Shown: one piece after another, positions 43,473 through 54,203 of the stretch | How positions within the stretch are numbered: the stretch's first letter is position 1 | How the letters are laid out: each line of letters starts with the position of its first letter | From: Diphasiastrum complanatum | Taxonomy: Eukaryota > Streptophyta > Lycopodiopsida > Lycopodiales > Lycopodiaceae | Direction: 5' to 3' | DNA: 64,000 nt | Assembly (NCBI GenBank): GCA_029204225.1 | Contig: CM055095.1 | Coordinates: forward strand, 69,478,110-69,542,109 | Made by a program: the position numbers and the translations under genes | Notes under the pieces: model-generated | Databases searched by the model: none | Seen by the model: the letters and a program-made list of their open reading frames with translations, nothing else | What the model was told of the DNA's origin: nothing

Positions 43473-43950
43473 TGTCAGAAATGGTGAACTCTTGCAACTT
43501 TGCCGCAACACGAAAGTCAACGAGCCTTGACTCGAAGGACGAACGATTCGCGAACGACTCGCAAAAATCAAATATGCCTCCAGGACCGCAAAAATTGCAA
43601 AGCGACGCAAAATGAAGAGACATGAAAGAAACGAAAGAAACGAAAGGAAACGAAAAAAACGAAGGGGAACCTTTCACGCTGCTAGCTGACAGCTCAACAA
43701 GCTTGGAGTCTTAAACTTCATGCCCAGCTGAAACAGGTAGCAACGACGGAGAGTAACTGATTAGCTAATTAGCATTAGCTAGTCTAGTAATTCTCTGTTT
43801 AGCTATCTTGTAAACTCCACATAGTGGAGATAAAAACAATCCTTCTGGATCAATAAGTAAGACTGTAAGATACAGAGAGATACAGTGAGACATAGAGAGT
43901 TGAGCAAGAAAAAAAAAAGACTAAAAACGAAAGAGCTGTGGTATTCGAGT
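43473..43950 (+). repeat. 5' LTR of the nested element
   Basis: It matches the LTR start at 39333 (minus) for about 90 bp and the fragment at 41000-41110. It is rich in GAAACGAAA-type words at about 43625-43665. The right boundary is approximate because no PBS could be placed. Confidence 0.5.
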
Positions 43951-43984
43951 CTTGTTCGACGACAACACATGTCGCATGATCGAG

Positions 43985-44870
43985 AAAAATACAAACAAAT
44001 TGTTGACGGAAGAATTTTCAAAATTTTGCCAAAAACAGGGGATAAAACACTAGTTCACCCTGCATACACACCGAAATACAATGGTGTCGCAGAAAGAAGA
44101 AACAGAACGCTAGTCGAAGGAGCCAGATGCATGATGGCACAGGCTCAATTGCCAAGTCAATTCTGGGCTGAGGCAATAGGTGTAGCTGTACACCTGCAGA
44201 ACAGATCAATGACGACATCGCTGGAAGATAAGACGTCGTACGAAATGTGGACAGGTAGAAAGCCTGATCTACCCTACGTACGTGTGTTTGGATGTGCAAC
44301 ATACAAGCACATTCCAAAAGAAAAGAGAAGCAAGCTCGATGACAAATCAGAACAAATGATCATGGTCAACTACTCGAACGGAAGACAAGTGTACAGGCTC
44401 TACAACCAACCACGAAGAAGGTTGTTTTGAGCAGAGATGTGAAGTTCGATGAGTCCACATTCCCTGGACTAAAAAATGAAAGAGGCCATGAGATCTTCAC
44501 ACTGCTGCCAATTCAAGAGGGAGATCGAGGACAAACATCAAATCAGAATACAGAGCCAGAGACTCCAGAGCAGCAGAAAGCTAAAGATCAACCCCACAAA
44601 CAAGAAACGTTTGAGCAACAACAAAACGAACCTAGAAGGTCAACAAGACAAAGAAGACCTCCAAACCGTTACTCTGACAATCTTCAGTGGAGAGAAGACA
44701 CGCAATTCGAGTACTGCAACTTCATTGAAGAGCCAATAACATATCAAGAAGTTGTCCAGAGTCCAGAGGGAGAATTTCGAAAGCAGGCAATGTCAGAGGA
44801 GATCGAGTCAATGAGGGAAAAAGCTTCCACGCAAAAGAAAATTCAAAAGAAACAAAATCGTTCGCGACAA
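43985..44870 (+). pseudogene. Integrase C-terminal half and RT linker of the nested element
   Basis: 43885-44430 contains YTPKYNGVAERRNRTLVEG with the catalytic Glu, then FWAEAIGVAVHLQNR and the RVFGCATYKHIPKEKR core end. 44427-45071 continues after a one-base slip with the integrase tail (SRDVKFDEST), a Gln/Glu-rich linker (RRSTRQRRPPNRY) and the very start of RT (FRKQAMSEEIESM). The RT then ends abruptly at about 44825. The long frame across 44893 into RNase H is an accident of the nested insertion. Confidence 0.7.
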
Positions 44871-44893
44871 CGAAACGAAACCGTTTTGCGACA

Positions 44894-45250
44894 TTTTTCA
44901 TGGTCTAGCAAAAAGCAAGATACCATTTCTCTTTCTTCTTCAAAAGCTGAATATAAAGTGTTAAGTTCTGCTACTCAGGAAGCTATTTGGCTGCGTAAGT
45001 TGTTGAGTAAGATTGGCATGAAGCAGGTACATCCCACTGTTATTTTTTGTGATAGCCAAAGTGGGATATAGTTGTCTAAGAATCATGTCTTTCACGCAAG
45101 AACAAAGCATATTGAAGTGAAATATCACTTTCTGTGTGAAAAGCTATAATGTGAAGATATAAGTATTACACATTGTTCTACGATGTTACAAGTAACTAAT
45201 ATATTTATGAAAGGAGAAGTTTGAGACTTTTAGAGCTAAACTTGGCTTAG
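44894..45250 (+). pseudogene. RNase H remainder of the interrupted outer Copia
   Basis: WSSKKQDTISLSSSKAEYKV continues the RNase H domain cut at 43472. IFCDSQSGI, a stop, then VFHARTKHIEVKYHF follow. Stops and frameshifts after 45072 show decay. A purine-rich GAGGGAGAGAG word at about 45347 may be its polypurine tract. Confidence 0.7.
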
Positions 45251-45254
45251 ATGT

Positions 45255-45590
45255 GATTATGTAAAAGGCTTTTACTGATGATACTATCATGGAGGTATGT
45301 TCCATGAATAGATTAAACTTTAAAATAAAGAGAGACGTTGATCATTGAGGGAGAGAGTTAAAATAGCAATGATAGACTTATACAGTGCTTTCTAATTTTG
45401 ACGGTACCACGTGTGCTCAGTTCTAGAATTATCGCGTCGTATTTCTTTTATGAGCCCTTTGAGTACTCTTAAGCAACTTTATCTTTGTACTTGCTCATTA
45501 GTATGAATATATAGTTTGTGAGTGAGCTATTCTGTTGTCTTGTCTTGTTGCACTTGACGTTGTGTTCTGGCGATTGATTCGATCGGGTCT
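45255..45590. other. LTR-like remnant, no gene
   Basis: Sequence after the putative polypurine tract of the outer element. It contains GTACCACGTGTGCTC and TATATAG, but no LTR end could be set. Confidence 0.3.
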
Positions 45591-46199
45591 TTAAACTGTA
45601 TTCTCAACTATAGCATCGTTTATCGATGGTTGCTTGAAATCATAGTATGTATGGTCTTGAGATATTACATCCCTACAGACAAATACTACATTGGTGGATG
45701 GATCATAAACTTGGTAAGCTTTATGTTCATCAAGATAGCCAATGAATACATTTATTTGTCCTATGATCCAACTTCTTCTTAAGCTGTATAGGAATGTGAA
45801 CAAAACATATATAACCAAAGATTTTTAATGGCTGACACTAGGCTTGTGTCCATGCCAAATTTCATAAGGAGTTTTGATGTTGATGGCTTTGGTGCTGGAT
45901 TTGTTCTGTAAGTAACATGTTGTGGCAGTAGCTTCTGCCCAAAACTTCACAGGTAGGTGCGCTTGATGTAGCATGGATCTGGCTGAGTTGAGAAGAGTTC
46001 GATTCTTCCTTTCTGCAATCCCGTTTTGTTGAGGTGAATAGGAAGTGGTGAATTGTCTTCTAATACCATGTTCAGCCATGTAGTCAGACATCTCATTAGA
46101 GAGGTATTCGCCGCCGCCATCAGTTCGAAGTGCTTTCACTTTTGGAGACATTTGTGTCTCAACCATGGCCTTGAATCTCTTGAAGCATTCAAAGGCTTC
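45591..46199 (-). pseudogene. Copia integrase fragment, lineage B
   Basis: The minus frame 45825-46199 has the integrase core second half: CFKRFKAMVETQM, LRTDGGGEYLSNEM (catalytic Asp) and YSPQQNGIAERKNRTLLN (catalytic Glu). The next frame, 45591-45818, continues with YQVYDPSTNVVFVCRDV after a slip. This lineage differs from family A in wording throughout. Its 5' side is fused in frame to a family A RT. Confidence 0.7.
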
Positions 46200-46709
46200 C
46201 AATTTACTTCTAGTGACTTCTATTCCAAGTATAACTTTAAGAAGTCCTAGATCTACCATCTTAAATTCACTAGACAAGGAAACTTTTACATTCTTGATGC
46301 CATCTAGATCATTTCCTATGAGTATAATGTCATCAACATATAAAACTAAGATAATGATCTTTCCATCATTACATTTGTAGTACAATGATGGTTCATAAGA
46401 ACTTACAACAAATCCAATGGAAATAAGATAGGAATGCAACCTAGAGTACCATGCTCTTGGTGCTTGCTTGAGTCCATGAAGACTCTTCTTCAATAGACAC
46501 ACCTTGTCTTCTTCTCCATCTTTGATGAAGCCCTCGGGTTGGCACATGTAGATTTCCTCTTCCAAGAATTCATTCAAGAAAGCATTTGTCACATCAAGTT
46601 GGAAGAGCTCCCATTTGAAAGAAGTTGCAAGACATATGATTAATCCAATGGTCACAAGCTTTGCAACAGGTGCAAAGGTTTCATCATAATCTATGCCTTT
46701 GACTTGCAA
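46200..46709 (-). pseudogene. Copia RT fragment of family A, fused to the lineage B integrase
   Basis: GIDYDETFAPVAKLVT, FQLDVTNAFLNEFLEEEIYM, LHGLKQAPRAWY and the YVDD box match the pol at 20347-22908. Just after GIEVTRSK the frame passes without a stop into integrase of another lineage, giving a 294-codon chimera. The junction at about 46195-46200 is a deletion or recombination point. Confidence 0.75.
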
Positions 46710-48885
46710 AAAACCTTTGCTACAAGTCTAGCTTTGTACTTATGAATGGAGCCATCTTGATTATATTTCAATCTATATATCCATTTACAAGTAAGAGGCT
46801 TCTTTCCATAAGGTAAATCAATAAGTTTCCAAGTTTGATTTTCCATTAATGCATCAAACTCTACTTGCATAGCTTTCCTCCAATATTGAGACTTATTTTC
46901 TTCCTCAAAACTAGTTGGTTCTTCAAGCATAGTAGTCAAGAAAGTATAAGAGTTGAGTAGTTGAGAATCTTTCCTTTGCTCCCCTTTGTCACTATAAGTG
47001 AGGCTTGATGGCTCAATCCTTGTCCTTGTTGATCTTCTTGGCACCCTTGGACTTGGAGTAGGTTCCACTTGGTCTTCATCTTCATGAAGCTCCTCCTCGG
47101 CCATAGCATTATCTTTGACAAGATGAGTGTTGTTGGAAGTCACCTTTCCTTTGGCTTGCAGAGATTCATCAAAAAGTACATCTCTACTAGCAACAACTTT
47201 TTTTTGTAATAGGATCATATATCCTATAAGCTTTCTTACTTTCACTATAACCAACAAAGATGCCTTTGAAAGAAGTGGCATCTTCCTTTTTCCTTGTTTC
47301 TAAAGGAATATGTACATAACAAGTACATCCAAAAACTTTCAAATCACTAAGATTTGGGTTTTTGCCAAGCAATACTTCATAAGGTATAAGTCCTTCAATG
47401 GCAATATTAGTCATTCTATTACAAAGAAAGTTTGCACATAAATAGGAAGAGATGCATCTAATCTCATAGCTTTAGCACACTCACATAGTGTCCTATTCTT
47501 TCTTTCAGCTACTCCGTTTTGTTGTGGAGTATATGTACAAGTAAACTCTCTCTTTATGCCATTAGTTTCACAAAACTCTTTCATCCAATTGGAGATGTAC
47601 TCCCCTCCATCATCACTTCTTAATACTTTCAAGGTAGTATTAAGTTGCTTTTCCACAAGAGTTTTGAACTTTACAAAGGACTCCAAAACTTCACTTTTCT
47701 TAGACAAGAGATAAACCCAAGAGTATCTTGATTTATCATCAATAAAAGTGACATACATAAGAGCTCCACCATTCGATTCATGTGAAAATGAATGAACATC
47801 CGAGTGTATAAGGTCAAGAGGAGAGTTAGATCTTATCAAAGATCTCTTGAAAGGAAGCTTATGAGATTTGGAGAGTCCACAAGCTTCACAAAGCTTGCCA
47901 CACTTGGATATGGTTTTCGGAAGTCCTCTTGCTAGCTCCTTTGTCACCAGGGTCTCCATAGCTTTGTAGTTAGGATGGCCTAACTTTTTGTGCCATAATT
48001 CCACTTGAGTGAGCTCCTCCCTTGCAATGTTCACACTTCCAACCATCACATTAGCATCCGATTTGAATAACCTCTGCTTGAAACCACTAGCAAACATTTT
48101 TCATCTTTCAAGATAGAACATGCTCCATGCTTAAAATGTACATCTAATCCACTATCCATAAGTTGTCTTACACTCAACAAGTTCTTTGTAATTGAAGGTA
48201 CATAAAGAACATTTTCTAGATCTACTTTTTTAGATGATCCTAGACATAAAGGAATGGATCCAACACCTACAATCTCACATTCTTGATCACTTGCAGTGAA
48301 GATAAATCTCTTAGAACTATTGTAAGAAAGTAGATTAGAAAAGTAGTCTTTTTGGTGAGTCATGTGAGAGCTTGCCCCACTATCAATCCACCAAGTGTCT
48401 TGATTAGATGTTTGTCGTGAGGATACCATCAAAGATAGATTGCCTTCTTCCTCCTCCTCAAGCACAAGATTGCCTTGATTGTCCTTCTCTTGGGCATTCT
48501 TCTTCTTGTAGCACTCGGATGCAAAATGTCCCTTTTTTCACAAAAGAAACACTTTAGCTTCTTCTTGTCCTTCTTGCTCTTGCCTTTGGAACTTGATGCT
48601 CCATCTTTGTTCTCCATCTCCATGTCTTGAGTCTTCTTGGATGGAAACTTCTTCTTCTTGCCTTCAAAGAAAAGTTAGCTTTTTCATCACCATCATTCAA
48701 AGATAAGGAACTCATCTTACTTTTGATATGAAGCATTCTACTGAGGAGCACACTTTGAAGTTTTTCAATACTAGGAAGTGAATCTTGAATAGCAAAGGTT
48801 TGAACGATTGGAATAATCATTTCCTAATCCATTCAAAATGATTTGAACTAATTCATCATCTTTGATTTTATCATCTATAGAAGTA
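46691..48885 (-). pseudogene. Family A Copia gag to RT, several frameshifts
   Basis: Minus frames in order are as follows. 48554-48820 is gag (IVQTFAIQDSLPSIEKLQ). 48429-48623 covers a knuckle start (CFFCEKRD, frameshifted). 48046-48465 is protease with WWIDSGASSHMTH and LLSVRQLMDSG. 47411-48097 is GAG-pre-integrase (LWHKKLGHPNYKAM) plus integrase core with YTPQQNGVAERKNRTL. 47187-47414 is the integrase end (KVFGCTCYVHIPLETRKKED). 46691-47281 is the linker and RT start. A deletion removes the FWGEA segment near 47440. The gag N-terminus is cut at about 48885 by a stub of LTR. It is strongly similar to 20347-24307 and to the plus copy beginning at 48934. Confidence 0.8.
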
Positions 48886-48931
48886 TCTCTAGAAAACTAG
48901 TTTTTGGCCATTTTAGCCACTAGAACTTGAA
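48884..48931 (-). repeat. 48-bp stub of the family A LTR at a rearrangement junction
   Basis: The segment containing CTAGAAAACTAGTTTTTGGC and TTTAGCCACTAGAACTTGAA matches the internal LTR sequence at about 52188-52235. It joins a minus-strand gag on its left to a plus-strand integrase on its right. Confidence 0.7.
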
Positions 48932-48933
48932 AA

Positions 48934-50226
48934 AATGGTGGAGCTCTTATGTATGTCACTTTTATTGATGATAAATCAAGATACTCTTGGGTTTATCTCT
49001 TGTCTAAGAAAAGTGAAGTTTTTGAGTCCTTTGTAAAGTTCAAAACTCTTGTGGAAAAGCAACTTAATACTACCTTGAAAGTATTAAGAAGTGATAATGG
49101 AGGGGAGTACATCTCCAATAGGATGAAAGAGTTTTGTGAAACTAATGGCATAAAGAGAGAGTTTACTTGTACATATACTCCACAACGAAATGGAGTAGCT
49201 GAGAGAAAGAATAGGACACTATGTGAGTGTGCTAAAGCTATGAGATTAGATGCATCTCTTCCTATTTCATTTTGGGGAGAAGCTATATTATGTGCAAACT
49301 TTCTTTGTAATAGAATGACTAATAGTGCCATTAAAGGACTTACACCTTATGAAGTATTGTTTGGCAAAAACCCAAATCTTAGTGATTTGAAAGTTTTTGG
49401 ATGTACTTGTCATGAACATATTTCTTTAGAAACAAGGAAAAAGGAAGATGCCACTTCTTTCAAAGGCATCTTTGTTGGTTATAGTGAAAGTAAGAAAGCT
49501 TATAGGATATATGATCATATTACAAAAAAAATTGTTGCTAGTAGAGATGTACTTTTTGATGAATCTCTCCAAGCCAAAGGAAAGGTGGCTTCTAACAACA
49601 CTCAACTTGTCAAAGATCATGCTATGGCCGAGGAGGAGTTTCATGAAGATGAAGACCAAGTGGAACCTATTCCAAGTCCAAGGGTGCCAAGAAGATCAAC
49701 AAGGACAAAGATTGAGCCATCAAGGCTCACTTATAGTGACAAAGGGGAGCAAAGGAAATATTCTCAACTACTCAACTCTTATACTTTCTTGACTACTATG
49801 CTTGAAGAACCAACTAGTTTTGAGGAAGAAAATAAGTCTCAATAATGGAGGAAAGCTATGCAAGTAGAGTTTGATGCATTAATGAAAAATCAAACTTGGA
49901 AACTTGTTGATTTACCTTATGGAAAGAAGCCTCTTACTTGTAAATGGATATATAGATTGAAATATAATCAAGATGGTTCCATTCATAAGTACAAAGCTAG
50001 ACTTGCAAAAGGTTTTTTGCAAGTCAAAGGCATAGATTATGATGAAACCTTTGCACCTGTTGCAAAGCTTGTGACCGTTAGATTAATCATATGTCTTGCA
50101 ACTTCTTTCAAATGGGAGCTCTTCCAACTCGATGTGAAAAATGCTTTCTTGAATGGATTCTTGGAAGAGGAAATCTACATGTGCCAACCCGAGGGCTTCA
50201 TCAAAGATGGAGAAGAAGACAAGGTG
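48934..50226 (+). pseudogene. Family A Copia integrase to RT, inverted copy of 46500-47775
   Basis: 48949-49845 encodes the integrase core (MYVTFIDDKSRYSWVYLL, LRSDNGGEYISNRM, TPQRNGVAERKNRTL), the intact SFWGEAILCANFLCN segment, and the linker with RVPRRSTRTKIEPS. One stop (TAA at 49843) separates it from RT at 49858-50247 (MQVEFDALMKNQTWKLVDLP to QPEGFIKDGEEDKV). RT ends before the YVDD box. By translation it is nearly the same as the minus copy, forming an inverted duplication about the 48.3-kb centre. Confidence 0.85.
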
Positions 50227-51523
50227 GGTTTTGTTTCAAACACATGAAAATCAAACTTAATCACTTCTTTTGGACTCACTCTTGACCCAATTAATCTCAC
50301 TCTTGAGATTTAGAATGAATTTGATTTGATTTGAAAACAAACTATACCACCAATTTTTCACAAAGCTTAAAAATTTAGACAACTAGAGATTCACAAAGAT
50401 CTCAACCATGCATGAATACTCAAATATGGACTCCTCCTCATTCTAGACATCCAATGGGATCACAAATTGACCCTCACACTCTCACAAAGAAAGTTGAATA
50501 AAACTAATTTGAGTTTCATACATACTATGTCAATTTTTGCTCAACAAATTGAATTCAATCACTCCTATTGGATTCCACCAATTACTCTACTTTTTAAGAC
50601 TTGGAATGAAATTCAAAATCAAAAGATGTGATTTTTCTCACTAAGATATTGTGCTTCAAAGAGCTAATGCCACTTAAAAAGATTTGATCACTTAGGAAGA
50701 GACAAACTCTCCACCAATAACAACACAAAATGAGCATCTAGATCTTGCCCTCTACAAAGGGAAGGAACTATTATAAAAATTGGATCTCTCTCTACACATT
50801 TGCCATAGACACCTTAATGACTCTTTTCAAACCTTACAATCACTCAAACAAATTGAGTAGGGTTGAACAATGTGGCTTCTCTTTTCTAGAACTCTCAATT
50901 GAAGCCAATCTATGTCAAATTCTACAAAAGATTTGCATAGATGCTCTATATGCACTAGAAACTCTCAAAGGTTTCACTTGGAGGACAGATCCAAGGATGT
51001 TTTCTAGCAAATTGATGCTTCTAAACTTGACCCTATCACTCTTGAACAAATCTAGAGTGATGGTACAATGGATTTCAACCTCTCACCTTGCATATCACTC
51101 CTTAATCTATGATTTTTAGCAAAATCTCTCTCAACTTCAACATGCACTCAAAAAATCAGAGATAATCAATTAATGCACCTAATTCAAGCTTCAAATTTAA
51201 TTTCTTGACTGATCTAATCCAAGAACTAATCAAGGGATTAGATTCTCTATAGAAAATGCTTGATTTTGCAACAAAAATCACTCAAATTGAGTATGTGAGT
51301 CAAATTCTGTAAATTTTTGAAATTTCTCAGTCAATACCGGAGCTGTACGGCCTCACACATGTGAAAAGGGTTCCTACAGCCCACAACAAGATCTGGACCA
51401 AAAATTTTGAGGATAGCTATCAAATCCAACTCGCTACACAAAATTTGACTAGTTTCCAAAAAAAACTGCTAATTTTGGCTTTGATTTGGATTAACCCTAT
51501 CAATTTCAACAAAACCTCTTGTA
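50227..51523 (-). other. Decayed leader/5' interior of a minus-strand Copia (copy 2)
   Basis: From about 50577 to 51523 it matches 1451-2402 closely, including the stretch before the PBS. There is no coding frame. It joins abruptly at 50226 to plus-strand RT. Its palindrome at about 51349 has CACATGTG in place of CACACGTGTG. Confidence 0.55.
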
Positions 51524-51539
51524 CTAGGCTCTGATACCA
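51524..51539 (-). promoter_or_regulatory. Primer binding site
   Basis: On the minus strand TGGTATCAGAGCCTAG lies directly beside the LTR at 51540. Confidence 0.8.
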
Positions 51540-52370
51540 TGTGCAAAAAGTACAAAAAGGACCAAGAGTGGATTCTAATCTGATCCTCAAGAGGGATTGG
51601 TTGTCAGATTACTTGATCTTTCAATTTACTTGAGATTAAGATCAATTTAGATCAATTCTAGACACAAAATCCTAACAAGAACAATCATTAATTGAAGGTA
51701 GGTGTACTTTTTGGTTTAACACGTGTGAAACACTGTCCGAGTACGGACTCCAACCTGAAAATCAAGTACACATTGATAGAACCTCAAAACAATCAAAATA
51801 AATCTAGACAAATGGAGAGAATCACTCAAAATTGCTTCCAAAACCAGCATTGGTGTCTCACAATGATTATGGCCAAATGTGCCTCTATATATGCAATAAG
51901 TGGGAGCTCGTGGTACTGATCATCCCTCTGATCCCACATGTGTAAAGGTGCTTTGTCATATGATGATTCATCATGCAAAACTGACACTTGGACAAAACCT
52001 TCTATTTTGAGCACTTTTGGTCCATTTTCCTTCTATATTGAGATCTACTTGGAAATCTTCTAGAAGTCAAAATTCTCCTACTTTAGCTTATTCCACACAT
52101 GTGAGCTGTCCTCTACACATGTGATATGACACCTAACCAAAGGATGTGGCTCATGCAATCAATAGATTGATGCCATGTGTCATATGTCTAGAAAACTAGT
52201 TTTTGGCCTTTTTAGCCACTAGAACTTGAATTTAATCATATGTACAATCTATATGATTATGGTACATGACAAGTACACTAGTTTCACACGTGGGAACAGG
52301 CTCCACACATGTGTGTTTATCTATATACAAGATTTTTGGCCTCTACAAGCTTATTTTTGCATTTTTCACA
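51540..52370 (-). repeat. Family A LTR, 831 bp
   Basis: It is the same length as 2419-3249 and nearly identical. Plus-strand ends are TGTGCAAAAAG and ATTTTTCACA. It is followed on the right directly by plus-strand RNase H coding, an abnormal junction. Confidence 0.85.
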
Positions 52371-52951
52371 AGGAGCACAAAGGGTGTTAAGGTACATCTC
52401 GGCTACAAAAAACTTTGGCATAGTTTATGAAAGGACTAATATTTGTTTGAGAGCATATTCGGACTCAAGTTTTGTAGGTGACAAGATGGATAGAAGATTC
52501 ATAAATGCATTTGCTACATTCTTATGTGGAGGAGCTATATCTTGGCTTTCCATAAAGCAAGATACCATCTCTCTTTCATCAATAGAATCTGAATATAAAG
52601 CTATGACAACAACAACAGGAGGTTATTTGGCTTAAAAGGCTTTTGGAGGAGCTAAATCTGATCAAGGATGAAGACATTCCATGCATATATTGTGATAATC
52701 AAGCAGCTCAACAACTTGCAAACAATCCAATCTTCCATGCTCGAACAAAGCACATCAAGATTGCACATCATTTCGTGAGGGAGAAAGTGCAAGCAAAGGA
52801 GATCAAGCTTATTCATGTTTCATCATCAGATTGCATTGCTGATATACTCACCAAGGCATTGCCTAAAGATCCATTTATAAAAATAAGATTGGCTTTTGGA
52901 GTTATAGATAGATCTATGCTAGATTTACCAAGCTAGATTTTTGAGGAGGAG
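52371..52951 (+). pseudogene. Family A Copia RNase H and polypurine tract
   Basis: 52372-52635 gives RVLRYISATKNFGIVYE, YSDSSFVGDKMDRRF and SWLSIKQDTISLSS. After a slip, 52643-52936 gives CIYCDNQAAQQLANNP, FHARTKHIKIAHHFVREKV and ADILTKALPKDPF, ending MLDLPS as in the 20-kb element. The tract TTTTTGAGGAGGAG then precedes the LTR start at 52952. Only the last quarter of pol is present, joined on the left to an oppositely oriented LTR. Confidence 0.8.
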
Positions 52952-53774
52952 TGTGAAAAATGCAAAGATAAGCTTGGTAGAATCCAAAAAGCTTGTATAT
53001 AGGATAGAGACACATGTGTGGAGCCTATTCCCACGTGTGAAACTAGTGTATTTTTCATGTACCATAATCATATATGCTGTACATATGATTTAATTCAAGT
53101 TCTAGTGGCTAAAATGGCCAAAAACTAGTTTTCTAGATATATGACACATGGCACCAATCTAATGATTGCATGAGCCAAATATTTTGAATAGGTGTCACAT
53201 CCCATTTGTAGAGGACAGCTCATATGTGTGGAAGTAGCTGAAGTAGGCGAGTTTTTGCTTCTAGAAGATTTCCATGAAGATCTCATATAGTAGGAAAATA
53301 GACCAAAAATGCCCAAAATGGAAAGTTTTGATCCAAGTGTCAAATTGCATGATGGTGACAAGGCATCCTCACACGTGTGAGATCTGATGCATGATCAGTA
53401 CCTGGAGCTCCAAAAGTGTATATATAGAGAGGCTTATTTGGCCATAATCAATGTGAGACACCAATCTTGGTGTTGGAAGCCATTTTGAGTGATTCTCTTC
53501 ATTTGTCTACATTTGTTTTGATTGTTTTGAGATGCTATCAATGTGTACTTGATTTTCAGGTTGGAGTCCATACTCAGATAGTGTTTCACACGTGTGAAAC
53601 CAGAAAGTACACCTACCTTCAATTAATGATTGTTCTTGTTAGGATTTTGTATCTAGAATTGATCTAGATTGATCTTAATCTCAAGTAGATTGATAGATCA
53701 CGTAATCTAACAACCAATTCCTCTTGAGGATCAGATTAGAATCCACTCTTGGTCCTTTTTGTACTTTTTGCACA
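52952..53774 (+). repeat. Family A LTR, 823 bp, plus (3' LTR)
   Basis: It starts TGTGAAAAATGC and ends TACTTTTTGCACA. It is the reverse complement of 51540-52370 with a small number of differences. A TATATATAG stretch is at 53419-53427. Palindromes are at 53369-53380 (TCACACGTGTGA) and 53583-53600 (GTTTCACACGTGTGAAAC). Its right end interrupts a minus-strand gag. Confidence 0.85.
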
Positions 53775-54137
53775 CTAAGAGTAAAGAACTTTCTTCTAAG
53801 ATGTAATCTAGTGGTTACATCATGAGTCTCATAAAGATTTGATAACAAATCTAATGCATCCTTAGAGGTTTTGCATGTGATAACATGGGATATTTGGGAG
53901 TCGGCCAGATTGAGCATGTGATACATGCTAAGGCCTTCTGATCTTTGATCTTCCATGCCTTTTCTTGATCACCATCTTTTGGTTTCAGGTCAGCACCTTC
54001 TACTACATCCCAAAGATCTCTATCTATTAACATGATTCAGAGTTTTAACTTTCAGATGTAGAAGTTAGATCCATTGAACTTGTCAATGACTCTAACCTCA
54101 TTGGATGATAACGAAGAGTTACCAAAATGAGACATGT
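53775..54137 (-). pseudogene. Copia gag N-terminus, cut by a family A LTR
   Basis: On the minus strand gag begins at about 54137 (MSHFGNSSLSS), continues with VIDKFNGSNFYI, then MLIDRDLWDVVEGAD (53851-54033) and KTSKDALDLLSNLYE followed by LHLRRKFFTL (53681-53956). This is the UBN2-type Copia gag core. There is an internal stop and a frame slip. Coding stops at 53775, where the LTR 52952-53774 joins. It belongs to the element whose 5' LTR is 54204-55786. Confidence 0.75.
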
Positions 54138-54187
54138 TAACAGTAATACAAATAGAGTAAATTTAATCTCTCAGTTTATATGAGCTA

Positions 54188-54200
54188 CGCTCTGATACCA
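54188..54200 (-). promoter_or_regulatory. Primer binding site
   Basis: On the minus strand TGGTATCAGAGCG lies three bases after the LTR end CCCTTCA. Confidence 0.75.
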
Positions 54201-54203
54201 ATC

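Larger units (their letters stand above)
43473..44893 (+). mobile_element. Nested, internally deleted Copia element with TTTTT target duplication
   Basis: The element starts TGTCAGAAATGG and ends GTTTTGCGACA, an inverted TGTC/GACA end pair. TTTTT flanks it at 43468-43472 and 44894-44898, a 5-bp target duplication typical of Copia. It splits an RNase H domain that continues in register on both sides. Inside are an LTR (to about 43950), an integrase C-terminal half, and the integrase-RT linker. The rest of pol is deleted and only about 70 bp of 3' LTR-like sequence remain. Confidence 0.75.

Noticed and set aside
44427..45071. Single protein running from integrase linker into RNase H
   Set aside because: The frame crosses the 3' end of a nested element at 44893; the two halves belong to different elements.
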